64,000 bases of DNA from Paenibacillus cellulosilyticus (GCF_003182255.1 NZ_QGTQ01000003.1:1-64000), one strand, 5' to 3'; positions 26,275 through 35,146 are shown, counted from the first letter of the stretch. The notes: generated by a model from the sequence alone, not told the origin. A program made the numbers and translations.

Positions 26275-27444
26275 ATGAAAATTATCGATATTGATTCCCA
26301 TGAGTTTCAAACGAATCCATGGCCTATCTACCAACATTTGAGAGAGAACGATCCGGTGCATTATTCGGATAAGCATAAAAGCTATTTCCTGCTCAAGGAC
26401 AGCCATATTAGAAAAGTGCTTCTTGATGATAAGACCTTTACGGTGGATCATCCGTTCCGAATGACGAAGCATGTGTTCGGTTCAACCATTCTTGATATGG
26501 ATGGGGAGAGCCATCATCGCATTCGTCGGTATTTCTCCGACATTTTCTCTGCCAAAAAAATTGACAGCTACGCGAACGAGATTATTAAGCCGGTCGTAAA
26601 CGATGTGATCGACGAACTGTCCAAGCGAAGCGACTTTGACTTTGTTAACGATTTCGCCTTTGCCATTCCAACGCGCGTCATTCTGAAAGTGCTCGGGCTG
26701 CCGACTGACAATTTGGCTTGGCTGAGAGAACGGCTGCTGCCAATCATCCTATTCATTGAGCAGCCTAAGGAATACATTACGGAAGCTAGAAAAGCGATGG
26801 ACGAGGTGATCGCATATATTCTTGAGGTTGCATCCGCAGAGGCAGTCCGTAACCCGAATTCGGTAGCGGCGCAAATCGTTGCGGAAGAACCGAACGGAAA
26901 CATTACGAGTCAAGAAATTCTTCGGAATATTCTGTTGTTTATTACCGCAGGCACGGATACTTCGATCGCGACGATCTGCAATACGATGATTACGCTGCTG
27001 AAGCACCCGGAAGTGATGGAGCAGGTTCGGGCCGATGATGCCAAGCTGCGTCCTGCCATCCAAGAGACGCTTCGATGGGAGCCTCCGATGCACTTTACGA
27101 TTCGCATCGTTACGGCTAACACGGAGCTTGGCGGTACACCGATACCTAGAAATTCAATTCTGCAATTGGTTACGGCGAGTTCCAGCAGAGACGAATCGAA
27201 ATACGAAGAGCCGGAGCTGTACAAGCCGTTCAGAAACGATAACGACAATCTCGCATTCGGGCTTGGGCGCCATAAGTGCATCGGAATGTTCTTGGCGGAG
27301 AGAGAATTCTATGAGGCATTCCAGATATTCTTCGACCGTATCGGAGAAATCGAGCTGCTGCATGACGAACTGCCGATCGTAGAGGGACGGATTCTCCGAT
27401 TCCCGCGCCAGCTTCGAATGAAATCCAACTTCAGCGGCTCTTAG
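26275..27444 (+). CDS. Cytochrome P450
   Basis: This 389-residue soluble bacterial P450 should oxidise a pathway intermediate. The I-helix oxygen-binding motif is AGTDTS (225-230), the K-helix ExxR is ETLR (264-267), and the haem loop is FGLGRHKCIG with Cys335 as ligand. DMDGESHHRIRR in the C-helix is typical. The operon has no redox partner, so ferredoxin and reductase must come from elsewhere. Carrier-bound amino acids are common substrates of such P450s, which would suit this cluster (inference). GGAG about 9 nt before ATG 26275 sets the start. Confidence 0.94.
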   Translation: MKIIDIDSHEFQTNPWPIYQHLRENDPVHYSDKHKSYFLLKDSHIRKVLLDDKTFTVDHPFRMTKHVFGSTILDMDGESHHRIRRYFSDIFSAKKIDSYANEIIKPVVNDVIDELSKRSDFDFVNDFAFAIPTRVILKVLGLPTDNLAWLRERLLPIILFIEQPKEYITEARKAMDEVIAYILEVASAEAVRNPNSVAAQIVAEEPNGNITSQEILRNILLFITAGTDTSIATICNTMITLLKHPEVMEQVRADDAKLRPAIQETLRWEPPMHFTIRIVTANTELGGTPIPRNSILQLVTASSSRDESKYEEPELYKPFRNDNDNLAFGLGRHKCIGMFLAEREFYEAFQIFFDRIGEIELLHDELPIVEGRILRFPRQLRMKSNFSGS

Positions 27445-27459
27445 GAGAGGAGATTTCAT

Positions 27460-28071
27460 TTGAGCTCATTAGGAGAACGCGAACTTCAAGCGAAATATAA
27501 CACTTCTGCAAGAGCCAATGCTTTCTATGCGAATCAAATGCTGTCTTATGTAAATGACCAAATGGCGGAGTTTATTAAAGAGCAAGAGATCATGTTTATA
27601 GCTACGGCGGATAGCAAAGGCAACTGTGACATATCGCTGCGCACAGGAATGCCCGGCTTTGTCGTTGTCGTCGATGAGAAGACGATTGCATATCCGGAGT
27701 TTCGAGGCAACGGCGTATTGGCCAGCTTAGGGAACATTCACGAGAACCCGCATGTGGGACTAATGCTCATTGACTTCTTCCAACATTGCATCGGGCTTCA
27801 TGTGAACGGAACGGCAGAAATCGTAGAGAATGCAGCATTTCTTGCCGCGGTGGCAGACACCGGCTGCATCCGCAGCCTTGACGAGAAAACGCGAACCCTC
27901 GCGGAGCGGTGGGTCGTTGTATCCGTCGAAGAAGCGTATATTCACTGCTCCAAGCATATTCCGTTGTTGAAGAAGCTGGATAAGACGATGCATTGGGGCA
28001 CCGACAATCAAATGTTTAAGGGCGGCGACTTCTTTGGCGTGAAAGGCAGCAATAGGACCGCCTCCGTATGA
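27460..28071 (+). CDS. Pyridoxamine 5'-phosphate oxidase-family flavoprotein
   Basis: This 203-residue protein has the split-barrel FMN-binding fold: IKEQEIMFIATADSKGNCDISLR, then FRGNGVLASLGNIHENPHVGLMLIDF and GLHVNGTAEIVE. Such proteins range from PNPOx to F420/FMN-dependent reductases and haem-binding proteins. It lacks the residues I would need to call a true PNPOx. In this operon it may reduce or oxidise a tailored intermediate. GGAGAGGAG precedes the TTG start by a normal distance. Confidence 0.8.
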   Translation: MSSLGERELQAKYNTSARANAFYANQMLSYVNDQMAEFIKEQEIMFIATADSKGNCDISLRTGMPGFVVVVDEKTIAYPEFRGNGVLASLGNIHENPHVGLMLIDFFQHCIGLHVNGTAEIVENAAFLAAVADTGCIRSLDEKTRTLAERWVVVSVEEAYIHCSKHIPLLKKLDKTMHWGTDNQMFKGGDFFGVKGSNRTASV

Positions 28072-28101
28072 GACCACTAAGAAGGGCTATGGTGATGATT
28101 A

Positions 28102-28359
28102 ATGGATAGCATCGCATTCTATGAGAAGTTTACCGCATACGTCAAAGAGCTGAACACGAGCAAGGACATTGCTGCGATTGAGCCGCAGGACAATCTATTC
28201 GAGCTGGGCTACGTGGATTCTATGAATATGGTCAATATTATTATGTTCCTCGAGGAACTGCGGGGAGAAGAAATCGCGTTGGAAAAATACGAGCTACGCA
28301 CGTTCTATACGATGGAGAGCATGTATCAGGAACTGCTGGCAGTAAAGCTGGGCAAGTAA
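28102..28359 (+). CDS. Acyl carrier protein (first)
   Basis: This 85-residue free-standing carrier protein has the phosphopantetheine attachment site ELGYVDSMNMVN, with Ser40 as modified residue, preceded by a typical helix I. It lies directly before the KAS III-like gene (30-bp gap), which suggests they act on the same thioester. It needs a phosphopantetheinyl transferase from elsewhere, as none is in the cluster. Confidence 0.88.
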   Translation: MDSIAFYEKFTAYVKELNTSKDIAAIEPQDNLFELGYVDSMNMVNIIMFLEELRGEEIALEKYELRTFYTMESMYQELLAVKLGK

Positions 28360-28389
28360 TCCGCGAATATTGGAGGTCCATATAATCGT

Positions 28390-29319
28390 ATGGCACAGGC
28401 AGGACTTAAAGGATTGGCCTACGCTATCGGGGAGCAGGAGGAAATCGGAAACATTCCGGGTATTCAGGAGACTCCGCTGGGCGATCCGCAATTCAGGCGG
28501 ATTCATGGTGTTCATCATTATTTGAAATCCGATGAATCGCTGTTCGAATTGGCTCTCCGATCTGCCGGGCAAACCTTGGCGGACAAAAGGGTGAAGAAGG
28601 AACGTATTGTCAAGGTAATCTTCGCGACGGTATCGCATTATTCGGAGGATCTGGCTGTCGAGAAGGATTTCGGTGGGAAGTTGATGCATCATTTAGGCTT
28701 GCAAGACTGCTTGTTCTTCGGAATGTTCGCGCAGAATTGCGCAACCGTCGCAGGCGCCGCGCGAGCGGCAATGTCTTTGCTCGACGAACGGACCGGCGGA
28801 GACATTCTTGTGATTAGCGCGGATAAAATATCCGAGAGCCGCGGAATAGGCAGAATCGGGCCATTCTACGCACGCAGCGATGCGGCAGTAAGCTTCGTTA
28901 TATCTCGGGACGGATATGACTATGAGATTCAGCCGTTTACGGAGTATTACGATGCCAGCCTGTGGGATTGCACGCAAGCTAACGATCGTCCGCGGATGTT
29001 AAAGAGCTTCAAACTGAACACAAAAAAAGTAATCGACGCGTGCCTTGCAACGAATGAATTGCATCGCAGCCAAATCAGCCACGTTCTGTGTAATAACCAC
29101 GATACGTTAATATGGCGGCATATGTCGGAGTACTGGGATATTCCGTATGAACGCTTTTACACAAGTAATATTCAAAGAATTTCTCATTGTCCGGCAGGCG
29201 ATGTGTTCATTAATTTAAAAGACATGGATGAGGAAAACATGGTGGGCAGCGGTACCAATCTCTTGGCATTCTTCTCCGGCCCGCATGTCTGGACAGCATC
29301 CGTGTTGCGCAAAGTGTAG
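28390..29319 (+). CDS. KAS III-like condensing enzyme or acyltransferase
   Basis: This 309-residue thiolase-fold protein is related to 3-oxoacyl-ACP synthase III. The nucleophile is Cys117 in FAQNCATVAGAARAAM, and ISADKISES and YARSDAAVSFVIS follow the family order. The usual His of HQAN is replaced by CNNHDTL (about 234-240), and the usual Asn of GN[TS] falls in SHCPAGDVFIN (His266). These changes suggest ester- or amide-forming transfer or another reaction, rather than Claisen condensation with malonyl-ACP. The GGAGG site is 13 nt from the ATG, rather far. Confidence 0.8.
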   Translation: MAQAGLKGLAYAIGEQEEIGNIPGIQETPLGDPQFRRIHGVHHYLKSDESLFELALRSAGQTLADKRVKKERIVKVIFATVSHYSEDLAVEKDFGGKLMHHLGLQDCLFFGMFAQNCATVAGAARAAMSLLDERTGGDILVISADKISESRGIGRIGPFYARSDAAVSFVISRDGYDYEIQPFTEYYDASLWDCTQANDRPRMLKSFKLNTKKVIDACLATNELHRSQISHVLCNNHDTLIWRHMSEYWDIPYERFYTSNIQRISHCPAGDVFINLKDMDEENMVGSGTNLLAFFSGPHVWTASVLRKV

Positions 29320-29357
29320 ACGGGACATATTGCCAGCACATCGATAAAGGCGGGCTT

Positions 29358-30860
29358 TTGTATATGTTGATTCATCAACGCTTGGATAGAACGGCGGAAC
29401 GGATTCCGGATAAATCCGCCGTCATTAGTAGAACGGAATCTATTTCGTATTACGAGCTGCAGAGGTACAGCCTGCGGCTTGCCGAATGGCTGGCGCTTCA
29501 AGGCGTGTGCAGAGGAGACAGGATTGTGCTGCAGCTTCCAAGCAGCGTACCTCTCGTGGGGCTTATTGTTGCCGCTTCCCGGATCGGCGCCATATTCGTC
29601 CCTGTCCATGAGGAAACCAAGCAAGGAAACTTGGAGCATATCTTGATGGATGCTGAACCGAAAATTTGGATCACCGCAAATACCCAGACATTGGAGCCTT
29701 CAGTTCCTCTTCAGTCGATTAAGTCTTACACGATTCAGGACATCCGTGAAGCTGCGACCCAATGCGCGGGGGATGAGTTGACGGGGGAAACGTACGCTGG
29801 CAGCTTGCCGGCTTGCCTGATCTATACGTCGGGCAGCACTGGAAAGCCGAAAGCCATTGTATCGACCCATGATAATATCGCCTTCTCTACGGACGCCATT
29901 CAACAATGCTTGCAATATAGAGAAAACGACGTCATTGGCAATTTCCTGCCGCTATCGTTCGATTACGGTTTATATCAAGTTTTCTTGGCGTTCAACGTAG
30001 GCGCTGCAGTAGCATTAGGCTCGCCAGCGGATACAGGCCCTTATATCGTTCAACGATTGTCGGCGTGGAAGGTAACATGCTTGCCGGCATTGCCGAACTT
30101 GTTTCATTCCTTGCTTACGATGGGAAGAAGAGATGCTTCTTCCTTGTCCGCGCTTAGAATGATTACAAATACGGGAGCAAGACTTCCCGACAGCTACATC
30201 ATGGGTATGAAGCAAATGCTGCCGGATTGCTTGATCTATGTTATGTACGGACTTACGGAGTGCAAGAGAGTATCCATTCTTGATCCGGCTGACTATAGCC
30301 GCAAATCGAAGTCCGTCGGCAAGCCATTGCCGGGAACTGCATGTTATATCGTCGATGAGCAGCACAGCATTGTGCCGTTCGGAACGGTAGGTCAGCTTGT
30401 AGTGAAGGGTCCGCACGTCACGCCTGGCTACTGGAACAGCCCCGACCAGACAGATCGCAGCTTTCGCATGTGGGGCACGGAGGGGGAGCGGTGCCTGTTT
30501 ACCGGTGATCAATGCTCGATGGACGAAGAGGGGTATTTGTACTTCCACGGGAGAAACGACGACATCTATAAGCAGAACGGCTTTCGCGTAAGCGCAATCG
30601 AAGTGGAGCAGGCGGCGGGCAGCATTCCCGGCGTAACTCGCACGGCCTTGATCCCTCCCGAAGGGGAGGAGAAGGCGACGCTGATTTTGTCCTCGACATT
30701 AACGGTTGCCGATATTCGCGAGCGGCTAAGCGATCTGTTAGAGGGCTACAAAATGCCGGAACACATCGTGTTGTTGGAGCAATTCCCGATAACCGGCAAC
30801 GGCAAGTACGACAAAAAGAAGCTTAGGGATTGGATAGAGGGGGTCAAGCATGGACTTTAG
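29358..30860 (+). CDS. Second adenylation enzyme (acyl-CoA/ACP ligase type)
   Basis: This 500-residue AMP-forming ligase has motifs LIYTSGSTGKPKAIVSTHDN, PLSFDYGLYQVFLAFNVGA, YVMYGLTECKRVSIL, GPHVTPGYW, FTGDQCSMDEEGYLYFHGR and FPITGNGKYDKKKL (A10 lysine). The FDYGLYQ and MYGLTE segments resemble the AMP-forming ligase family found with PLP decarboxylases in exosortase clusters, though no exosortase is here. It overlaps the decarboxylase by 11 nt, so the two are probably translationally coupled. It would load the substrate onto the second ACP. TTG 29358 has AAAGG 7 nt upstream; ATG 29364 is possible. Confidence 0.9.
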   Translation: MYMLIHQRLDRTAERIPDKSAVISRTESISYYELQRYSLRLAEWLALQGVCRGDRIVLQLPSSVPLVGLIVAASRIGAIFVPVHEETKQGNLEHILMDAEPKIWITANTQTLEPSVPLQSIKSYTIQDIREAATQCAGDELTGETYAGSLPACLIYTSGSTGKPKAIVSTHDNIAFSTDAIQQCLQYRENDVIGNFLPLSFDYGLYQVFLAFNVGAAVALGSPADTGPYIVQRLSAWKVTCLPALPNLFHSLLTMGRRDASSLSALRMITNTGARLPDSYIMGMKQMLPDCLIYVMYGLTECKRVSILDPADYSRKSKSVGKPLPGTACYIVDEQHSIVPFGTVGQLVVKGPHVTPGYWNSPDQTDRSFRMWGTEGERCLFTGDQCSMDEEGYLYFHGRNDDIYKQNGFRVSAIEVEQAAGSIPGVTRTALIPPEGEEKATLILSSTLTVADIRERLSDLLEGYKMPEHIVLLEQFPITGNGKYDKKKLRDWIEGVKHGL

Positions 30861-32097
30861 AACGTTAGCGGATTCGTACGGCACTCCTTCTTACATCTAT
30901 CAATTGCAAGAGGTGGATCGGTCCTGCGATGCGCTTAAATCAGCGCTCCCAGCAGGAAGCGTCATCTATTATTCCTTCAAAGCGAATCCGCATCCCGGCG
31001 TTGCAGCGCGACTGGCGGCCCATGGATGCCATGCGGAGTTATCCTCCGTCGGCGAGGCAGCTGCAATGACCCAGGCAGGCTTCGAACCGAGTCAATGTAT
31101 TTATACAGGCCCCGGGAAGAGCATAAAGGAGATGGAGGCGGCCATTCAGCACGGAATCCTGCTATTCTCCGTGGAATCCCTTCGTGAATTGGCGAAGCTG
31201 TCCGAGTTAGCGGTTAAGCATGGCGTGAAGCTGCAAGCGATCATTCGGGTGAACCCGAGCTACTCCATAACCGGGTCCGGTCTCAGCATGACCGGCGTAT
31301 CGTCCCAGTTCGGCATCGACGAGGATATTCTGTTGCGGGAATACCGGGATGCAGTTCGCGCCGAAGCGATTAGCGTTATCGGGTTTCATATTTTTAACGG
31401 CTCGAATATTTCGTCCCCCGAGCTGCTGCTAACGAACTTTATCCAATCGATCGATACGGCTGTTCGTATGGCTGAAGCCTTACAAATTGATCTACAGCTA
31501 TTGGATCTTGGCGGAGGTTTCGGCTCCTTATACGCCAAAATCGGAGAACGTATCGATTTCTCCGGCATTAAGGCACCGCTGGAACAATATTTGGACGAAG
31601 CGCTGCCTGGCTGGAGGAACGGAAGCCCGCAGATCGCATTCGAATCGGGCAGATATCTTGTAGGGCCGTCCGGCACTTTCCTTAGTTCGGTCGAAGATGT
31701 AAAGATAAGCCGCGGCAGCAAGTTTACCATATTGGATTCAGGCATCCACCACTTATCGGGCATGACCGGGTCAGGCAGAATTCCGAAAGTAGGCATGGAT
31801 TTCATCCCTGCAAGCACGAATGCCTCTCGTTCGGAAGACGAGAAAGCGACCGTAGTAGGACCGCTATGCACGCCGCTCGATTACTTTGTTAGAGACGGCA
31901 ATGTTCCTGAGGCCAGGCCGGGGGATCTGATGACGATAACGAATGTTGGCGCATATGGGCTGACTGCCAGCTTAATCGGGTTTCTGAGCCGCGAGGCGCC
32001 GATCGAGATTGTATGCGATGGCGATGAAGTCGTATCCGCATCCCGGATAACGCTAGTAAGAGCAGAAGGGAAGATTGAGGTTGGATCAACGGTATAA
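30850..32097 (+). CDS. Fold type III PLP-dependent decarboxylase, BtrK/VinO-like
   Basis: This 415-residue enzyme belongs to the DAP/Orn decarboxylase group. PLP lysine is K44 (IYYSFKANPHP), the phosphate-binding glycines are in LLDLGGGFG, EPGR is represented by FESGRYLVG, and the catalytic Cys is in GPLCTPLDYF near residue 341. The usual DAPDC partner genes are absent. BtrK (butirosin) and VinO (vicenistatin) are relatives that decarboxylate an amino acid tethered to an ACP. The position here, between a ligase and an ACP with overlaps on both sides, fits that role strongly. The substrate is not known. Confidence 0.9.
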   Translation: MDFRTLADSYGTPSYIYQLQEVDRSCDALKSALPAGSVIYYSFKANPHPGVAARLAAHGCHAELSSVGEAAAMTQAGFEPSQCIYTGPGKSIKEMEAAIQHGILLFSVESLRELAKLSELAVKHGVKLQAIIRVNPSYSITGSGLSMTGVSSQFGIDEDILLREYRDAVRAEAISVIGFHIFNGSNISSPELLLTNFIQSIDTAVRMAEALQIDLQLLDLGGGFGSLYAKIGERIDFSGIKAPLEQYLDEALPGWRNGSPQIAFESGRYLVGPSGTFLSSVEDVKISRGSKFTILDSGIHHLSGMTGSGRIPKVGMDFIPASTNASRSEDEKATVVGPLCTPLDYFVRDGNVPEARPGDLMTITNVGAYGLTASLIGFLSREAPIEIVCDGDEVVSASRITLVRAEGKIEVGSTV

Positions 32098-32329
32098 GCA
32101 GGTTTTGGATAAATATGTGAAAGTAAGCAAAGTGGAAATAACGGGTTCCGAGAGCTTCCAGGATCTTGGGATTGATTCCATGTCGTCAATTAATTTGCTG
32201 GTCGAGCTGGAGGAGCTTCTCGGCGTGGAGGTCGCGCCGGAGCTTCTTACGGAGGATACATTCTCCTCGGTCGGGAAGCTATGGGATGTGTTTGCCGGAT
32301 TGTTGCAGCAGCGCTCTTTGAACGTATAG
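32075..32329 (+). CDS. Acyl carrier protein (second)
   Basis: This 84-residue carrier protein has the phosphopantetheine site DLGIDSMSSINLL (Ser35). Its start lies inside the decarboxylase gene (23-nt overlap), which points to translational coupling and to the carrier being the decarboxylase's substrate platform. TTG 32075 or TTG 32081 may be used. It differs clearly in sequence from the first ACP, so the two probably serve separate acyl groups. Confidence 0.88.
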   Translation: MRLDQRYKQVLDKYVKVSKVEITGSESFQDLGIDSMSSINLLVELEELLGVEVAPELLTEDTFSSVGKLWDVFAGLLQQRSLNV

Positions 32330-32375
32330 GTTGTGCAAGGCGCAAGGCAATTTTGAGGAGGCAGGTGCGAGCAGT

Positions 32376-33155
32376 ATGAAGCACGAACAATTAATTCGCG
32401 ACGAATTCAGCAAGCAGGCTAAGGATTTCTCGAATCAGCAGCTTACGTTGAACAAGGAAGAGTATCTCCAATGGATTCTGAACCGTTTACAGCTTCATCC
32501 GGATATGAATGTGCTGGATGTTGCGGCAGGCACAGGCATACTTAGCCGTGCGATCGCTCCGCATGTCAAACAGGTCACTTCAATGGACTTGTCGGAGGAT
32601 ATGATTCGAGAAGGGCAGAGACAGAACGAGGCGAAGGGCGTAACTAACATTCAATTCTGCCAAGGCAATGTCGAGCAAATGCCGTTCGATCCGCAGTCGT
32701 TTCATCTCGTAGTCAGCCGATTTGCATTCCATCATTTCTTACGGCCAGATGTCGTATTGCAGCAGATGAAAACCGTATGCCAAGCGGGCTCGTTCGTCTG
32801 TGTCGTCGATATGATCTCGCCTGACGATGACGAGCTGTACGAGAATTACAACCACTTCGAGCGGTTAAGAGATCCTTCTCATACGTTCGCGTTGAAGCAG
32901 TCGAGGCTGCGTGCAATGTTCGAACAGGCTGGATTCGAAGGGATCGTCGCGGAGACCGTTACGGTGAACGTGAACGTAACGAGCTGGCTGGAGCTGACCA
33001 AGACGGATGCGGCAACGGGAACGGATATTCGCGATCGGTTGATCGAGGATATAGACGCAAGTAAACCGTCAACAGGCATGTTCCCCTTCTGGGACGGAAA
33101 TGAGCTGATGTTCAAACAAACGTGGATCAAAATAGTGGGAGTGAAACCGGAGTAA
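32376..33155 (+). CDS. SAM-dependent methyltransferase, class I
   Basis: This 259-residue methyltransferase has motif I VLDVAAGTGILSRAIA, the acidic end of strand 2 in TSMDLSEDM, motif II-like CQGNVEQMPF and SRFAFHHF, typical of the UbiE/Methyltransf_11 group. It would methylate O, N or C of an intermediate. GAGGAGG lies upstream and ATG 32376 is the best start; an upstream in-frame GTG is less likely. Confidence 0.9.
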   Translation: MKHEQLIRDEFSKQAKDFSNQQLTLNKEEYLQWILNRLQLHPDMNVLDVAAGTGILSRAIAPHVKQVTSMDLSEDMIREGQRQNEAKGVTNIQFCQGNVEQMPFDPQSFHLVVSRFAFHHFLRPDVVLQQMKTVCQAGSFVCVVDMISPDDDELYENYNHFERLRDPSHTFALKQSRLRAMFEQAGFEGIVAETVTVNVNVTSWLELTKTDAATGTDIRDRLIEDIDASKPSTGMFPFWDGNELMFKQTWIKIVGVKPE

Positions 33156-33213
33156 CGTCCGAAAGGATAAGCAGGCAAGGTCAGCTTGCCGGCGCTTGTT
33201 TCCAGGAGGTGCC

Positions 33214-34344
33214 ATGATGGATATAGGTTTGCCGTTCAACAAGCAGCCAATTATTGATTCGTATAGTTATCACGCCAATATTGTAGCCATTATATCGCAG
33301 TATGAAGACCTTGAACCATGGATCTATGGGCGATTTCTTCGATTAGCTTACTGCAAGGATAACAACTACCTGGATTTTTGCGATGGCGATTATTTTGACT
33401 ATTACCGCTGCAGAACGATGTATGCCAACGGGAGCCGATATTTAGCGGAATACCGAAATTACCCCTTCTTGGAATGTATCGATATGACAGGAGAATGTGC
33501 GTCACAGGAATTAGTCCCTTTGCTGACTGCCTGTATGAATGACGGTTATTACGCGATCATTCATTTGGATCATTACTTTATCGCAGCAACGGATGTATAC
33601 GGCATATCGCATAAGAATCATGAATGCATCGTGTACGGCTATAATTTAGACAAGCAGGTATTTTATGCTGCCGACAATTTTGTTTCAGGCAAATATGTCA
33701 GCATCGAGATCGGATTCGCGGAGATGGAGAAGGCGCGGAGAGCTTCTGAAGAGCGGGAGCTAAAGCGTGCAATGAAGGTTCGGGTAGCAGAGGACCGACA
33801 AGAAGAAGGTATCAATATCAATGGAATCATCAAGAAGCTGCAAGAGTATGCGAGCGGTACGGATTCATCTATGTACGGTATCATAACCGGCTTCTCCGAA
33901 GAAGGGGGATTTATTCATAACGGCTTTCAGTATGACTGGCATTGGTATGAGCATGCCGATCGCCAAGCCTTCATATATGGAGTCGATATTTATTCTTTCT
34001 TCATCGACGATTTGCGGGAAGTCGGCGCGAACCGCTCCAAGATCGATTTAAGAAGATATCATACGATGTATAATCATAAAGTGGTCTTATGCAAGCTGTA
34101 TCATTATTTGACGTCCAAGTCGTTTATGCAGGTTAATAGACAATTGGAGACGCAGCTGAACGAGCTTGCAAAGCAGTGCATATTGCTTCAAAATATTGTA
34201 CTGAAATATAACGTGACTCGTGATATCAAACTATTGGATGTATTGATGAAGTATCACGAGCAATCGATCCAACAAGAGCAAGCGATGGTACAGCAATTTG
34301 TAGGCGGTCTGGAACGCAGCGGCAGCCGCTGTCTTTTCGTTTGA
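33214..34344 (+). CDS. Large protein with weak BtrH-like (papain-fold) features
   Basis: This 376-residue protein is the last gene of the operon. Residues about 1-170 loosely follow the BtrH N-terminal domain or C39-like papain fold: an opening strand and helix (IIDSYSYHANIVAIISQY), GYYAIIHLDHYFI, and HECIVYGYNLDKQVFYAADNF with a likely catalytic His and Asn/Asp. The Cys expected at the start of the first helix is not present in SYSYHAN. In butirosin BtrH moves an acyl group from ACP to the sugar; a similar transfer here is inference. The rest is charged and helical, with a C-terminal coiled coil. CAGGAGGTG fixes ATG 33214. Confidence 0.55.
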   Translation: MMDIGLPFNKQPIIDSYSYHANIVAIISQYEDLEPWIYGRFLRLAYCKDNNYLDFCDGDYFDYYRCRTMYANGSRYLAEYRNYPFLECIDMTGECASQELVPLLTACMNDGYYAIIHLDHYFIAATDVYGISHKNHECIVYGYNLDKQVFYAADNFVSGKYVSIEIGFAEMEKARRASEERELKRAMKVRVAEDRQEEGININGIIKKLQEYASGTDSSMYGIITGFSEEGGFIHNGFQYDWHWYEHADRQAFIYGVDIYSFFIDDLREVGANRSKIDLRRYHTMYNHKVVLCKLYHYLTSKSFMQVNRQLETQLNELAKQCILLQNIVLKYNVTRDIKLLDVLMKYHEQSIQQEQAMVQQFVGGLERSGSRCLFV

Positions 34345-34349
34345 TGCGA

Positions 34350-34412
34350 GCACCCCCTGTCATGCATGGATACAACCTCCGGTGTATCTCATGCAGCTGG
34401 GGGTTCGTTTGT
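34350..34412 (+). terminator. Terminator of the biosynthetic operon
   Basis: GCACCCCC...CATGCATG..ATACA pairs with TGTAT..CATGCAG..GGGGGT in a long imperfect hairpin followed by TTCGTTTGTT. Confidence 0.7.
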
Positions 34413-34448
34413 TCTAAGGGAGCTTCATTAGTAAATGACGTCTTTTGT

Positions 34449-35123
34449 TCAGGGAGCAGGAACGGCAAGCCCTCGCATTATAAAATCAATCGTCGCTTGC
34501 CGTTCCTTCTCATCATCCCACTGAGAGCCTTCTTGTTCGCCGTACATGGCACGAACGATAACATAGCCGATCATCGTCGAGACGGCTAGCCGAATAATGG
34601 TTGAAGAAGGCAGGTCGATGAGCATGCCATCTTCACGGAACCGGTCGACGATAACGGTCATTCGGGCGAGTACCTGCTTAATGACGACCTTCTGGAACTG
34701 CTCCTGCAGGTCGGGGTGGAAGGGAACCTCTTGCACGAATATTTTCAGAATAGACATGTTCTTCTTTAGGAAAATGATTCGATTCTCGATCACGGCACGA
34801 AGGAACTGGTCAAAGCTGTCGTATCGATCCTCGAATACCCGGCCGAAATCACGCAGAACGAAAGGCGTGACCAGACGCGACATAACGGGTGCGACAATGG
34901 ACAGCAATAAATCCTTCTTCGTCCGGTAGTGACGGAAAATCGTCCCTTCAGCAACGCCAGCTTGCTGTGCGATTTCGCTAGTAGAAGCAGCTGCGAATCC
35001 TTTGCGGGCGAAAATCTCTGCGGCAGCCGCGACGATTCGGGCCTGCTTATCGGTCATTTTCCGTTCAGGATCTTCTTGCTGCATCAGCTCCTTGAGCCAC
35101 TCATCGATAGGTTGTTGTTCCAA
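34449..35123 (-). CDS. TetR family regulator
   Basis: This 224-residue repressor has the N-terminal helix-turn-helix AAEIFARKGFAAASTSEIAQQAGVAEGTIFRHYRTKKDLL and a ligand-binding C-terminal domain. It is the third gene of a minus-strand operon with an ABC-2 transporter, 23 bp after the permease. Twin TGAGT-N4-ACTCA palindromes before the operon are the likely operators, so the operon should be autoregulated and relieved by a transported compound. Confidence 0.92.
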   Translation of the reverse strand: MEQQPIDEWLKELMQQEDPERKMTDKQARIVAAAAEIFARKGFAAASTSEIAQQAGVAEGTIFRHYRTKKDLLLSIVAPVMSRLVTPFVLRDFGRVFEDRYDSFDQFLRAVIENRIIFLKKNMSILKIFVQEVPFHPDLQEQFQKVVIKQVLARMTVIVDRFREDGMLIDLPSSTIIRLAVSTMIGYVIVRAMYGEQEGSQWDDEKERQATIDFIMRGLAVPAP

Positions 35124-35146
35124 GTAAGCGTCACTCCTTAACTCCG

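Noticed and set aside
29358-32329. Exosortase A-associated polysaccharide locus
   Set aside because: The ligase, decarboxylase and ACP resemble that set, but no exosortase, glycosyltransferase or PEP-CTERM gene is in the window.
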